64,000 nucleotides of DNA from Litoditis marina (Eukaryota; Nematoda; Chromadorea; Rhabditida; Rhabditidae). The notes beneath the pieces are model-generated. The model saw nothing but the letters and a program-made list of their open reading frames with translations, made no database searches and had not been told where the DNA came from. The stretch spans positions 46,015 to 110,014 of the forward strand of contig CAXIWQ010000008.1 in NCBI GenBank assembly GCA_964036275.1, read 5' to 3'. Below, one piece after another: positions 25,926 through 40,279 of this stretch (positions are counted from its first letter, which is position 1; every line of letters begins with the position of its first letter). A program made the position numbers and the translations under genes.

Positions 25926-28510
25926 ATGAGTGAACAAACTCTTTGTTTTCATAGGAAACGGAACAAGGTTCTGTTCACACCAGTTTCTGCCCTACTAGGG
26001 CAGAATCGTTTGTTCTGCTCAGATCAGCTAACTGTTTTTCCAGAACAGGAAAGTCTCATTGACATCCGATCCACACTCGAGCAAAACCACTTTTCTGCCC
26101 TACTAGGGCAGAATGAGTGAACAAAATCTGTTTCCTCGTAGGATACGGAACGTTGTTCTCTCCGAACCATTTTGCTGCCCTACTAGGGCAGAATCGTTTG
26201 TTCTGCTCAGATCAGCTAACTGTTTTTCCAGAACAGGAAAGTCTCATTGACATCCGATCCACACTCGAGCAAAACCACTTTTCTGCCCTACTAGGGCAGA
26301 ATCGTTTGTTCTGCTCAGATCAGCTAACTGTTTTTCCAGAACAGGAAAGTCTCATTGACATCCGATCCACACTCGAGCAAAACCACTTTTCTGTCCTACT
26401 AGGCCAGAATGAGTGAACAAAATCTGTTTCCTCGTAGGATACGGAACGTTGTTCTCTCCAAACCATTCTGCTGCCCTACTAAGGCAGAATAGTTCGTTAA
26501 CTGTTTTTCCAGAACAGGAAAGTCTCATCGACATCCGATCCACACTCGAGCAAAACCACTTTTCTGTCCTACTAGGCCAGAATGAGTGAACAAAATCTGT
26601 TTCCTCGTAGGATACGGAACGTTGTTCTCTCCGAACCATTTTGCTGCCCTACTAGGGCAGAATCGTTTGTTCTGCTCAGATCAGCTAACTGTTTTTCCAG
26701 AACAGGAAAGTCTCATTGACATCCGATCCACACTCGAGCAAAACCACTTTTCTGCCCTACTAGGGCAGAATGAGTGAACAAACTCTTTGTTTTCATAGGA
26801 AACGGAACGAGGTTCTGTTCACACCAGTTTCTGCCCTACTAGGGCAGAATCGTTTGTTCTGCTCAGATCAGCTAACTGTTTTTCCAGAACAGGAAAGTCT
26901 CATTGACATCCGATCCACACTCGAGCAAAACCACTTTTCTGCCCTACTAGGGCAGAATGAGTGAACAAAATCTGTTTCCTCGTAGGATACGGAACGTTGT
27001 TCTCTCCGAACCATTTGGCTGCCCTACTAGGGCAGAATAGTTTGCTAACTGTTTTTCCAGAACAGGAAAGTCTCATCGACATCCGATTCACACTCGAGCA
27101 AAACCACTTTTCTGCCCTACTAGGGCAGAATGAGTGAACAAAATCTGTTTCCTCGTAGGATACGGAACGTTGTTCTCTCCGAACCATTTGGCTGCCCTAC
27201 TAGGGCAGAATAGTTTGCTAACTGTTTTTCCAGAACAGGAAAGTATCATCGACATCCGATCCACACTCGAGCAAAACCATTTTTCTGTCCTACTAGGCCA
27301 GAATGAGTGAACAAAATCGGTTTCCTCGTAGGATACGGAACGTTGTTCTCTCCAAACCATTTTGCTGCCCTACTAGGGCAGAATAGTTTGTTCTGCTCAG
27401 ATCAGCTAAGTGTTTTTCCAGAACAGGAAAGTCTAATCGACATCCGATCCACACTCGAGCAAAACCACTTTTCTGCCCTACTGGGCCAGAATGAGTGAAC
27501 AAAATCTTTGTTTTCATAGGAAACGGAACGAGGTTCTGTTCACACCACTTTTCTGCCCTACTAGGGCAGAATGAGTGAACAAAATCTGTTTCCTCGTAGG
27601 ATACGGAACGTTGTTCTCTCCGAACCATTTTGCTGCCCTACTAGGGCAGAATAGTTTGTTCTGCTCAGATCAGCTAACTGCTTTTCCAGAACAGGAAAGT
27701 ATTATCGACATCCGATCCACACTCGAGCAAAACCACTTTTCTGTCCTACTAGGCCAGAATTAGTGAACAAAATCTGTTTCCTCGTAGGATACGGAACGTT
27801 GTTCTCTCCAAACCATTTTGCTGCCCTACTAGGGCAGAATAGTTTGTTCTGCTCAGATCAGCTAAGTGTTTTTCCAGAACAGGAAAGTCTAATCGACATC
27901 CGATCCACACTCGAGCAAAACCACTTTTCTGCCCTACTGGGCCAGAATGAGTGAACAAAATCTTTGTTTTCATAGGAAACGGAACGAGGTTCTGTTCACA
28001 CCACTTTTCTGCCCTACTAGGGCAGAATGAGTGAACAAAATCTGTTTCCTCGTAGGATACGGAACGTTGTTCTCTCCGAACCATTTTGCTGCCCTACTAG
28101 GGAAGAATAGTTTGTTCTGCTCAGATCAGCTAACTGTTTTTCCAGAACAAGAAAGTCTAATCGACATCCAATCCACACTCAAGCAAAACCACTTTCTGCC
28201 CTACTAGGGCAGAATAGTTTGTTCTGCTCAGATCAGCTAACTGCTTTTCCAGAAAAGGAAAGTATTATCGACATCCGATCCACACTCGAGCAAAACCACT
28301 TTTCTGTCCTACTAGGCCAGAATTAGTGAACAAAATCTGTTTCCTCGTAGGATAAGGAACGTTGTTCTCTCCGAACCATTTTGCTGCCCTACTAGGGCAG
28401 AATCTTTTGTTCTGCTCAGATCAGCTAACTGTTTTTCCAGAACAGGAAAGTCTCATTGACATCCGATCCACACTCGAGCAAAACCACTTTTCTGCCCTAC
28501 TAGGGCAGAA
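25926..28510 (+). repeat. 2585-bp higher-order repeat, copy 2
   Basis: Direct repeat of 23341-25925. Small private changes accumulate toward the right end: GGGAAGAATAG near 28101, a one-base loss in CCACTTTCTGCCC near 28190 and GAATCTTTTG near 28402. Confidence 0.87.
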
Positions 28511-28700
28511 TGTGTGAACAAACTCTTTGTTTTTATAGGAAACGGAACGTTGTTCTCTCCGAACCATTTTGCTGCCCTACTAGGCAGAATCGTTTGTTCT
28601 GCTCAGATCTGCTAACTGTTTTTCCAGAACAGGAAAGTCTCATTGACATCCGATCCACACTCGAGCAAAACCACTTTTCTGCCCTACTAGGGCAGAATGA

Positions 28701-30830
28701 GTGAACAAAATCTGTTTCCTCGTAGGATACGGAACGTTGTTCTCTCCGAACCATTTTGCTGCCCTACTAGGGCAGAATCGTTTGTTCTGCTCAGATCAGC
28801 TAACTGTTTTTCCAGAACAGGAAAGTCTCATTGACATCCGATCCACACTCGAGCAAAACCACTTTTCTGCCCTACTAGGGCAGAATGAGTGAACAAAATC
28901 TGTTTCCTCGTAGGATACGGAACGTTGTTCTCTCCAAACCATTCTGCTGCCCTACTAGGGCAGAATCGTTTGTTCTGCTCAGATCAGCTAACTGTTTTTC
29001 CAGAACAGGAAAGTCTCATTGACATCCGATCCACACTCGAGCAAAACCACTTTTCTGCCCTACTAGGGCAGAATGAGTGAACAAACTCTTTGTTTTCATA
29101 GGAAACGGAACGAGGTTCTGTTCACACCAGTTTCTGCCCTACTAGGGCAGAATCGTTTGTTCTGCTCAGATCAGCTAACTGTTTTTCCAGAACAGGAAAG
29201 TCTCATTGACATCCGATCCACACTCGAGCAAAACCACTTTTCTGCCCTACTAGGGCAGAATGAGTGAACAAAATCTGTTTCCTCGTAGGATACGGAACGT
29301 TTTTCTCTCCAAACCATTCTGCTGCCCTACTAGGGCAGAATCGTTTGTTCTGCTCAGATCAGCTAACTGTTTTTCCAGAACAGGAAAGTCTCATTGACAT
29401 CCGATCCACACTCAAGCAAAACCACTGTTCTGCCCTACTAGGGCAGAATGAGTGAACAAACTCTTTGTTTTCATAGAAAACGGAACGAGGTTCTGTTCAC
29501 ACCAGTTTCTGCCCCACTAGGGCAGAATCGTTTGTTCTGCTCAGATCAGCTAACTATTTTTCCAGAACAGAAAAGTCTCATTGACATCCGATCCACACTC
29601 GAGCAAAACCACTTTTCTGCCCTACTAGGGCAGAATGGGTGAACAAAATCTGTTTCCTCGTAGGATACGGAACGTTGTTCTCTCCGAACCATTTTGCTGC
29701 CCTACTAAGGCAGAATAGTTCGTTAACTGTTTTTCCAGAACAGGAAAGTCTCATCGACATCCGATCCCTACTCGAGCAAAACCACTTTTCTGTCCTACTA
29801 GGCCAGAATGAGTGAACAAAATCTGTTTCCTCGTAGGATACGGAACGTTGTTCTCTCCGAACCATTTTGCTGCCCTACTAGGGCAGAATCGTTTGTTCTG
29901 CTCAGATCAGCTAACTGTTTTTCCAGAACAGGAAAGTCTCATTGACATCCGATCCACACTCGAGCAAAACCACTTTTCTGCCCTACTAGGGCAGAATGAG
30001 TGAACAAACTCTTTGTTTTCATAGGAAACGGAACGAGGTTCTGTTCACACCAGTTTCTGCCCTACTAGGGCAGAATCGTTTGTTCTGCTCAGATCAGCTA
30101 ACTGTTTTTCCAGAACAGGAAAGTCTCATTGACATCCGATTCACACTCGAGCAAAACCACTTTTCTGCCCTACTAGGGCAGAATGAGTGAACAAAATCTG
30201 TTTCCTCGTAGGATACGGAACGTTGTTCTCTCCGAACCATTTTGCTGCCCTACTAGGGCAGAATAGTTTGCTAACTGTTTTTCCAGAACAGGAAAGTCTC
30301 ATCGACATCCGATCCACACTCGAGCAAAACCACTTTTCTGCCCTACTAGGGCAGAATAGTTTGTTCTGCTCAGATCAGTTAACTGTTTTTCCAGAACAGG
30401 AAAGTATCATCGACATCCGATCCACACTCGAGCAAAACCATTTTTCTGTCCTACTAGGCCAGAATGAGTGAACAAAATCGGTTTCCTCGTAGGATACGGA
30501 ACGTTGTTCTCTCCAAACCATTTTGCTGCCCTACTAGGGCAGAATAGTTTGTTCTGCTCAGATCAGCTAAGTGTTTTTCCAGAACAGGAAAGTCTAATCG
30601 ACATCCGATCCACACTCGAGCAAAACCACTTTTCTGCCCTACTGGGCCAGAATGAGTGAACAAAATCTTTGTTTTCATAGGAAACGGAACGAGGTTCTGT
30701 TCACACCACTTTTCTGCCCTACTAGGGCAGAATGAGTGAACAAAATCTGTTTCCTCGTAGGATACGGAACGTTGTTCTCTCCGAACCATTTTGCTGCCCT
30801 ACTAGGGCAGAATAGTTTGTTCTGCTCAGA
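28701..30830 (+). repeat. Segment duplicated at +3740 bp, copy 1
   Basis: Recurs at 32441-34570. Shared rare variants include GAACGTTTTTCTCTCC, CACTGTTCTGCCC, CTAACTATTTTTCC, GCAGAATGGGTG, CCGATCCCTACTCGAG and TCAGTTAACTG. This is the largest offset duplication within block I. Confidence 0.88.
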
Positions 30831-31219
30831 TCAGCTAACTGTTTTTCCAGAACAAGAAAGTCTAATCGACATCCAATCCACACTCAAGCAAAACCACTTT
30901 TCTGCCCTACTAGGGCAGAATAGTTTGTTCTGCTCAGATCAGCTAACTGCTTTTCCAGAAAAGGAAAGTATTATCGACATCCGATCCACACTCGAGCAAA
31001 ACCACTTTTCTGTCCTACTAGGCCAGAATTAGTGAACAAAATCTGTTTCCTCGTAGGATAAGGAACGTTGTTCTCTCCGAACCATTTTGCTGCCCTACTA
31101 GGGCAGAATCTTTTGTTCTGCTCAGATCAGCTAACTGTTTTTCCAGAACAGGAAAGTCTCATTGACATCCGATCCACACTCGAGCAAAACCACTTTTCTG
31201 CCCTACTAGGGCAGAATGA
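30187..31219 (+). repeat. 1033-bp higher-order repeat, copy 1
   Basis: Direct tandem with 31220-32252. Markers are TCAGTTAACTG, CCAGAAAAGGAAAG and GAATTAGTGAAC. The duplication lies between the two arms of the +3740 duplication and contributes to that offset. Confidence 0.88.
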
Positions 31220-32252
31220 GTGAACAAAATCTGTTTCCTCGTAGGATACGGAACGTTGTTCTCTCCGAACCATTTTGCTGCCCTACTAGGGCAGAATAGT
31301 TTGCTAACTGTTTTTCCAGAACAGGAAAGTCTCATCGACATCCGATCCACACTCGAGCAAAACCACTTTTCTGCCCTACTAGGGCAGAATAGTTTGTTCT
31401 GCTCAGATCAGTTAACTGTTTTTCCAGAACAGGAAAGTATCATCGACATCCGATCCACACTCGAGCAAAACCATTTTTCTGTCCTACTAGGCCAGAATGA
31501 GTGAACAAAATCGGTTTCCTCGTAGGATACGGAACGTTGTTCTCTCCAAACCATTTTGCTGCCCTACTAGGGCAGAATAGTTTGTTCTGCTCAGATCAGC
31601 TAAGTGTTTTTCCAGAACAGGAAAGTCTAATCGACATCCGATCCACACTCGAGCAAAACCACTTTTCTGCCCTACTGGGCCAGAATGAGTGAACAAAATC
31701 TTTGTTTTCATAGGAAACGGAACGAGGTTCTGTTCACACCACTTTTCTGCCCTACTAGGGCAGAATGAGTGAACAAAATCTGTTTCCTCGTAGGATACGG
31801 AACGTTGTTCTCTCCGAACCATTTTGCTGCCCTACTAGGGCAGAATAGTTTGTTCTGCTCAGATCAGCTAACTGTTTTTCCAGAACAAGAAAGTCTAATC
31901 GACATCCAATCCACACTCAAGCAAAACCACTTTTCTGCCCTACTAGGGCAGAATAGTTTGTTCTGCTCAGATCAGCTAACTGCTTTTCCAGAAAAGGAAA
32001 GTATTATCGACATCCGATCCACACTCGAGCAAAACCACTTTTCTGTCCTACTAGGCCAGAATTAGTGAACAAAATCTGTTTCCTCGTAGGATAAGGAACG
32101 TTGTTCTCTCCGAACCATTTTGCTGCCCTACTAGGGCAGAATCTTTTGTTCTGCTCAGATCAGCTAACTGTTTTTCCAGAACAGGAAAGTCTCATTGACA
32201 TCCGATCCACACTCGAGCAAAACCACTTTTCTGCCCTACTAGGGCAGAATGT
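31220..32252 (+). repeat. 1033-bp higher-order repeat, copy 2
   Basis: Second copy of 30187-31219, carrying the same rare variants. It runs into a hybrid A module at its right end. Confidence 0.87.
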
Positions 32253-32440
32253 GTGAACAAACTCTTTGTTTTTATAGGAAACGGAACGTTGTTCTCTCCG
32301 AACCATTTTGCTGCCCTACTAGGGCAGAATCGTTTGTTCTGCTCAGATCTGCTAACTGTTTTTCCAGAACAGGAAAGTCTCATTGACATCCGATCCACAC
32401 TCGAGCAAAACCACTTTTCTGCCCTACTAGGGCAGAATGA

Positions 32441-34570
32441 GTGAACAAATTCTGTTTCCTCGTAGGATACGGAACGTTGTTCTCTCCGAACCATTTTGCT
32501 GCCCTACTAGGGCAGAATCGTTTGTTCTGCTCAGATCAGCTAACTGTTTTTCCAGAACAGGAAAGTCTCATTGACATCCGATCCACACTCGAGCAAAACC
32601 ACTTTTCTGCCCTACTAGGGCAGAATGAGTGAACAAAATCTGTTTCCTCGTAGGATACGGAACGTTGTTCTCTCCAAACCATTCTGCTGCCCTACTAGGG
32701 CAGAATCGTTTGTTCTGCTCAGATCAGCTAACTGTTTTTCCAGAACAGGAAAGTCTCATTGACATCCGATCCACACTCGAGCAAAACCACTTTTCTGCCC
32801 TACTAGGGCAGAATGAGTGAACAAACTCTTTGTTTTCATAGGAAACGGAACGAGGTTCTGTTCACACCAGTTTCTGCCCTACTAGGGCAGAATCGTTTGT
32901 TCTGCTCAGATCAGCTAACTGTTTTTCCAGAACAGGAAAGTCTCATTGACATCCGATCCACACTCGAGCAAAACCACTTTTCTGCCCTACTAGGGCAGAA
33001 TGAGTGAACAAAATCTGTTTCCTCGTAGGATACGGAACGTTTTTCTCTCCAAACCATTCTGCTGCCCTACTAGGGCAGAATCGTTTGTTCTGCTCAGATC
33101 AGCTAACTGTTTTTCCAGAACAGGAAAGTCTCATTGACATCCGATCCACACTCAAGCAAAACCACTGTTCTGCCCTACTAGGGCAGAATGAGTGAACAAA
33201 CTCTTTGTTTTCATAGAAAACGGAACGAGGTTCTGTTCACACCAGTTTCTGCCCCACTAGGGCAGAATCGTTTGTTCTGCTCAGATCAGCTAACTATTTT
33301 TCCAGAACAGAAAAGTCTCATTGACATCCGATCCACACTCGAGCAAAACCACTTTTCTGCCCTACTAGGGCAGAATGGGTGAACAAAATCTGTTTCCTCG
33401 TAGGATACGGAACGTTGTTCTCTCCGAACCATTTTGCTGCCCTACTAAGGCAGAATAGTTCGTTAACTGTTTTTCCAGAACAGGAAAGTCTCATCGACAT
33501 CCGATCCCTACTCGAGCAAAACCACTTTTCTGTCCTACTAGGCCAGAATGAGTGAACAAAATCTGTTTCCTCGTAGGATACGGAACGTTGTTCTCTCCGA
33601 ACCATTTTGCTGCCCTACTAGGGCAGAATCGTTTGTTCTGCTCAGATCAGCTAACTGTTTTTCCAGAACAGGAAAGTCTCATTGACATCCGATCCACACT
33701 CGAGCAAAACCACTTTTCTGCCCTACTAGGGCAGAATGAGTGAACAAACTCTTTGTTTTCATAGGAAACGGAACGAGGTTCTGTTCACACCAGTTTCTGC
33801 CCTACTAGGGCAGAATCGTTTGTTCTGCTCAGATCAGCTAACTGTTTTTCCAGAACAGGAAAGTCTCATTGACATCCGATTCACACTCGAGCAAAACCAC
33901 TTTTCTGCCCTACTAGGGCAGAATGAGTGAACAAAATCTGTTTCCTCGTAGGATACGGAACGTTGTTCTCTCCGAACCATTTTGCTGCCCTACTAGGGCA
34001 GAATAGTTTGCTAACTGTTTTTCCAGAACAGGAAAGTCTCATCGACATCCGATCCACACTCGAGCAAAACCACTTTTCTGCCCTACTAGGGCAGAATAGT
34101 TTGTTCTGCTCAGATCAGTTAACTGTTTTTCCAGAACAGGAAAGTATCATCGACATCCGATCCACACTCGAGCAAAACCATTTTTCTGTCCTACTAGGCC
34201 AGAATGAGTGAACAAAATCGGTTTCCTCGTAGGATACGGAACGTTGTTCTCTCCAAACCATTTTGCTGCCCTACTAGGGCAGAATAGTTTGTTCTGCTCA
34301 GATCAGCTAAGTGTTTTTCCAGAACAGGAAAGTCTAATCGACATCCGATCCACACTCGAGCAAAACCACTTTTCTGCCCTACTGGGCCAGAATGAGTGAA
34401 CAAAATCTTTGTTTTCATAGGAAACGGAACGAGGTTCTGTTCACACCACTTTTCTGCCCTACTAGGGCAGAATGAGTGAACAAAATCTGTTTCCTCGTAG
34501 GATACGGAACGTTGTTCTCTCCGAACCATTTTGCTGCCCTACTAGGGCAGAATAGTTTGTTCTGCTCAGA
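32441..34570 (+). repeat. Segment duplicated at +3740 bp, copy 2
   Basis: Partner of 28701-30830. It diverges after about 34570, where copy 1 has an extra B module. Confidence 0.87.
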
Positions 34571-36166
34571 TCAGCTAACTGCTTTTCCAGAACAGGAAAG
34601 TATTATCGACATCCGACCCACACTCGAGCAAAACCACTTTTCTGTCCTACTAGGCCAGAATTAGTGAACAAAATCTGTTTCCTCGTAGGATACGGAACGT
34701 TGTTCTCTCCAAACCATTTTGCTGCCCTACTAGGGCAGAATAGTTTGTTCTGCTCAGATCAGCTAAGTGTTTTTCCAGAACAGGAAAGTCTAATCGACAT
34801 CCGATCCACACTCGAGCAAAACCACTTTTCTGCCCTACTGGGCCAGAATGAGTGAACAAAATCTTTGTTTTCATAGGAAACGGAACGACGTTCTGTTCAC
34901 ACCACTTTTCTGCCCTACTAGGGCAGAATGAGTGAACAAAATCTGTTTCCTCGTAGGATACGGAACGTTGTTCTCTCCGAACCATTTTGCTGCCCTACTA
35001 GGGCAGAATAGTTTGTTCTGCTCAGATCAGCTAACTGTTTTTCCAGAACAAGAAAGTCTAATCGACATCCAATCCACACTCAAGCAAAACCACTTTTCTG
35101 CCCTACTAGGGCAGAATAGTTTGTTCTGCTCAGATCAGCTAACTGCTTTTCCAGAACAGGAAAGTATTATCGACATCCGATCCACACTCGAGCAAAACCA
35201 CTTTTCTGTCCTACTAGGCCAGAATTAGTGAACAAAATCTGTTTCCTCGTAGGATAAGGAACGTTGTTCTCTCCGAACCATTTTGCTGCCCTACTAGGGC
35301 AGAATCTTTTGTTCTGCTCAGATCAGCTAACTGTTTTTCCAGAACAGGAAAGTCTCCTTGACATCCGATCCACACTCGAGCAAAACCACTTTTCTGCCCT
35401 ACTAGGGCAGAATGAGTGAACAAACTCTTTGTTTTTATAGGAAACGGAACGTTGTTCTCTCCGAACCATTTTGCTGCCCTACTAGGGCAGAATCGTTTGT
35501 TCTGCTCAGATCTGCTAACTGTTTTTCCGGAACAGGAAAGTCTCATTGACATCCGATCCACACTCGAGCAAAACCACTTTTCTGCCCTACTAGGGCAGAA
35601 TGAGTGAACAAAATCTGTTTCCTCGTAGGATACGGAACGTTGTTTTCTCCGAACCATTTTGCTGCCCTACTAGGGCAGAATAGTTTGCTAACTGTTTTTC
35701 CAGAACAGGAAAGTCTCAAGGACATCCGATCCACACTCGAGCAAAACCACTTTTCTGCCCTACTAGGGCAGAATAGTTTGTTCTGCTCAGATCAGCTAAC
35801 TGTTTTTCCAGAACAAGAAAGTCTAATCGACATCCAATCCACACTCAAGCAAAACCACTTTTCTGCCCTACTAGGGCAGAATCGTTTGTTCTGCTCAGAT
35901 CAGCTAACTGTTTTTTCCAGAACAGAAAAGTCTCATTGACATCCGATCCACACTCGAGCAAAACCACTTTTCTGCCCTACTAGGGCAGAATGAGTGAACA
36001 AAATCTGTTTCCTCGTAGGATACGGAACGTTGTTCTCTCCGAACCATTTTGCTGCCCTACTAAGGCAGAATAGTTCGTTAACTGTTTTTCCAGAACAGGA
36101 AAGTCTCATCGACATCCGATCCACACTCGAGCAAAACCACTTTTCTGTCCTACTAGGCCAGAATGA

Positions 36167-38309
36167 GTGAACAAAATCTGTTTCCTCGTAGGATACGGAA
36201 CGTTGTACTCTCCGAACCATTTTGCTGCCCTACTAGGGCAGAATCGTTTGTTCTGCTCAGATCAGCTAACTGTTTTTCCAGAACAGGAAAGTCTCATTGA
36301 CATCCGATCCACACTCGAGCAAAACCACTTTTCTGCCCTACTGGGCCAGAATGAGTGAACAAAATCTTTGTTTTCATAGGAAACGGAACGAGGTTCTGTT
36401 CACACCAGTTTCTGCCCTACTAGGGCAGAATCGTTTGTTCTGCTCAGATCAGCTAACTGTTTTTCCAGAACAGAAAAGTCTCATTGACATCCGATCCACA
36501 CTCGAGCAAAACCACATTTCTGCCCTACTAGGGCAGAATGAGTGAACAAAATCTGTTTCCTCGTAGGATACGGAACGTTGTTCTCTCCGAACCATTTTGC
36601 TGCCCTACTAGGGCAGAATAGTTTGCTAACTGTTTTTCCAGAACAGGAAAGTCTCATCGACATCCGATCCACACTCGAGCAAAACCACTTTTCTGTCCTA
36701 CTAGGGCAGAATAGTTTGTTCTGCTCAGATCAGCTAAGTGTTTTTCCAGAACAGGAAAGTCTAATCGACATCCGATCCACACTCGAGCAAAACCACTTTT
36801 CTGCCCTACTGGGCCAGAATGAGTGAACAAAATCTTTGTTTTCATAGGAAACGGAACGAGGTTCTGTTCACACCACTTTTCTGCCCTACTAGGGCAGAAT
36901 GAGTGAACAAAATCTGTTTCCTCGTAGGATACGGAACGTTGTTCTCTCCGAACCATTTTGCTGCCCTACTAGGGCAGAATAGTTTGTTCTGCTCAGATCA
37001 GCTAACTGTTTTTCCAGAACAAAAAAGTCTAATCGACATCCAATCCACACTCAAGTAAAACCACTTTTCTGCCCTACTAGGGCAGAATAGTTTGTTCTGC
37101 TCAGATCAGCTAACTGCTTTTCCAGAACAGGAAAGTATTATCGACATCCGATCCACACTCGAGCAAAACCACTTTTCTGTCCTACTAGGCCAGAATTAGT
37201 GAACAAAATCTGTTTCCTCGTAGGATAAGGAACGGTGTTCTCTCCGAATCATTTTGCTGCCCTACTAGGGCAGAATCTTTTGTTCTGCTCAGATCAGCTA
37301 ACTGTTTTTCCAGAACAGGAAAGTCTCATTGACATCCGATCCACACTCGAGCAAAACCACTTTTCTGCCCTACTAGGGCAGAATGAGTGAACAAACTCTT
37401 TGTTTTTATAGGAAACGGAACGTTGTTCTCTCCGAACCATTTTGCTGCCCTACTAGGGCAGAATCGTTTGTTCTGCTCAGATCTGCTAACTGTTTTTCCA
37501 GAACAGGAAAGTCTCATTGACATCCGATCCACACTCGAGCAAAACCACTTTTCTGCCCTACTAGGGCAGAATGAGTGAACAAAATCTGTTTCCTCGTAGG
37601 ATACGGAACGTTGTTCTCTCCGAACCATTTTGCTGCCCTACTAGGGCAGAATAGTTTGCTAACTGTTTTTCCAGAACAGGAAAGTCTCATCGACATCCGA
37701 TCCACACTCGAGCAAAACCACTTTTCTGCCCTACTAGGGCAGAATAGTTTGTTCTGCTCAGATCAGCTAACTGTTTTTCCAGAACAAGAAAGTCTAATCG
37801 ACATCCAATCCACACTCAAGCAAAACCACTTTTCTGCCCTACTAGGGCAGAATCGTTTGTTCTGCTCAGATCAGCTAACTGTATTTCCAGAACAGAAAAG
37901 TCTCATTGACATCCGATCCACACTCGAGCAAAACCACTTTTCTGCCCTACTAGGGCAGAATGAGTGAACAAAATCTGTTTCCTCGTAGGATTCGGAACGT
38001 TGTTCTCTCCGAACCATTTTGCTGCCCTACTAAGGCAGAATAGTTCGTTAACTGTTTTTCCAGAACAGGAAAGTCTCATCGACATCCGATCCACACTCGA
38101 GCAAAACCACTTTTCTGTCCTACTAGGCCAGAATGAGTGAACAAAATCTGTTTCCTCGGAGGATACGGAACGTTGTTCTCTCCGAACCATTTTGCTGCCC
38201 TACTAAGGCAGAATAGTTCGTTAACTGTTTTTCCAGAACAGGAAAGTCTCATCGACATCCGATCCACACTCGAGCAAAACCACTTTTCTGTCCTACTAGG
38301 CCAGAATGA
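36167..38309 (+). repeat. 2143-bp higher-order repeat, copy 1
   Basis: Repeated from 38310. Markers are AACAAAAAAGTC, GGAACGGTGTTC, CCGAATCATTTTG, CTGTATTTCCAG and CCACATTTCTGCCC. It carries two consecutive A+short-B pairs (at 37967-38140 and 38140-38312), one more than copy 2. Confidence 0.87.
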
Positions 38310-40279
38310 GTGAACAAAATCTGTTTCCTCGTAGGATACGGAACGTTGTTCTCTCCGAACCATTTTGCTGCCCTACTAGGGCAGAATCGTTTGTTCTGCT
38401 CAGATCAGCTAACTGTTTTTCCAGAACAGGAAAGTCTCATTGACATCCGATCCACACTCGAGCAAAACCACTTTTCTGCCCTACTGGGCCAGAATGAGTG
38501 AACAAAATCTTTGTTTTCATAGGAAACGGAACGAGGTTCTGTTCACACCAGTTTCTGCCCTACTAGGGCAGAATCGTTTGTTCTGCTCAGATCAGCTAAC
38601 TGTTTTTCCAGAACAGAAAAGTCTCATTGACATCCGATCCACACTCGAGCAAAACCACATTTCTGCCCTACTAGGGCAGAATGAGTGAACAAAATCTGTT
38701 TCCTCGTAGGATACGGAACGTTGTTCTCTCCGAACCATTTTGCTGCCCTACTAGGGCAGAATAGTTTGCTAACTGTTTTTCCAGAACAGGAAAGTCTCAT
38801 CGACATCCGATCCACACTCGAGCAAAACCACTTTTCTGTCCTACTAGGGCAGAATAGTTTGTTCTGCTCAGATCAGCTAAGTGTTTTTCCAGAACAGGAA
38901 AGTCTAATCGACATCCGATCCACACTCGAGCAAAACCACTTTTCTGCCCTACTGGGCCAGAATGAGTGAACAAAATCTTTGTTTTCATAGGAAACGGAAC
39001 GAGGTTCTGTTCACACCACTTTTCTGCCCTACTAGGGCAGAATGAGTGAACAAAATCTGTTTCCTCGTAGGATACGGAACGTTGTTCTCTCCGAACCATT
39101 TTGCTGCCCTACTAGGGCAGAATAGTTTGTTCTGCTCAGATCAGCTAACTGTTTTTCCAGAACAAAAAAGTCTAATCGACATCCAATCCACACTCAAGCA
39201 AAACCACTTTTCTGCCCTACTAGGGCAGAATAGTTTGTTCTGCTCAGATCAGCTAACTGCTTTTCCAGAACAGGAAAGTATTATCGACATCCGATCCACA
39301 CTCGAGCAAAACCACTTTTCTGTCCTACTAGGCCAGAATTAGTGAACAAAATCTGTTTCCTCGTAGGATAAGGAACGGTGTTCTCTCCGAATCATTTTGC
39401 TGCCCTACTAGGGCAGAATCTTTTGTTCTGCTCAGATCAGCTAACTGTTTTTCCAGAACAGGAAAGTCTCATTGACATCCGATCCACACTCGAGCAAAAC
39501 CACTTTTCTGCCCTACTAGGGCAGAATGAGTGAACAAACTCTTTGTTTTTATAGGAAACGGAACGTTGTTCTCTCCGAACCATTTTGCTGCCCTACTAGG
39601 GCAGAATCGTTTGTTCTGCTCAGATCTGCTAACTGTTTTTCCAGAACAGGAAAGTCTCATTGACATCCGATCCACACTCGAGCAAAACCACTTTTCTGCC
39701 CTACTAGGGCAGAATGAGTGAACAAAATCTGTTTCCTCGTAGGATACGGAACGTTGTTCTCTCCGAACCATTTTGCTGCCCTACTAGGGCAGAATAGTTT
39801 GCTAACTGTTTTTCCAGAACAGGAAAGTCTCATCGACATCCGATCCACACTCGAGCAAAACCACTTTTCTGCCCTACTAGGGCAGAATAGTTTGTTCTGC
39901 TCAGATCAGCTAACTGTTTTTCCAGAACAAGAAAGTCTAATCGACATCCAATCCACACTCAAGCAAAACCACTTTTCTGCCCTACTAGGGCAGAATCGTT
40001 TGTTCTGCTCAGATCAGCTAACTGTATTTCCAGAACAGAAAAGTCTCATTGACATCCGATCCACACTCGAGCAAAACCACTTTTCTGCCCTACTAGGGCA
40101 GAATGAGTGAACAAAATCTGTTTCCTCGTAGGATACGGAACGTTGTTCTCTCCGAACCATTTTGCTGCCCTACTAAGGCAGAATAGTTCGTTAACTGTTT
40201 TTCCAGAACAGGAAAGTCTCATCGACATCCGATCCACACTCGAGCAAAACCACTTTTCTGTCCTACTAGGCCAGAATGA
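38310..40279 (+). repeat. 2143-bp higher-order repeat, copy 2 (173 bp shorter)
   Basis: Same succession as 36167-38309, but missing one 173-bp A+short-B pair, so it is 1970 bp long. CCTCGGAGGATACGG is kept. A third partial copy starts at 40280 and diverges near 40755. The length change is a whole number of modules. Confidence 0.86.
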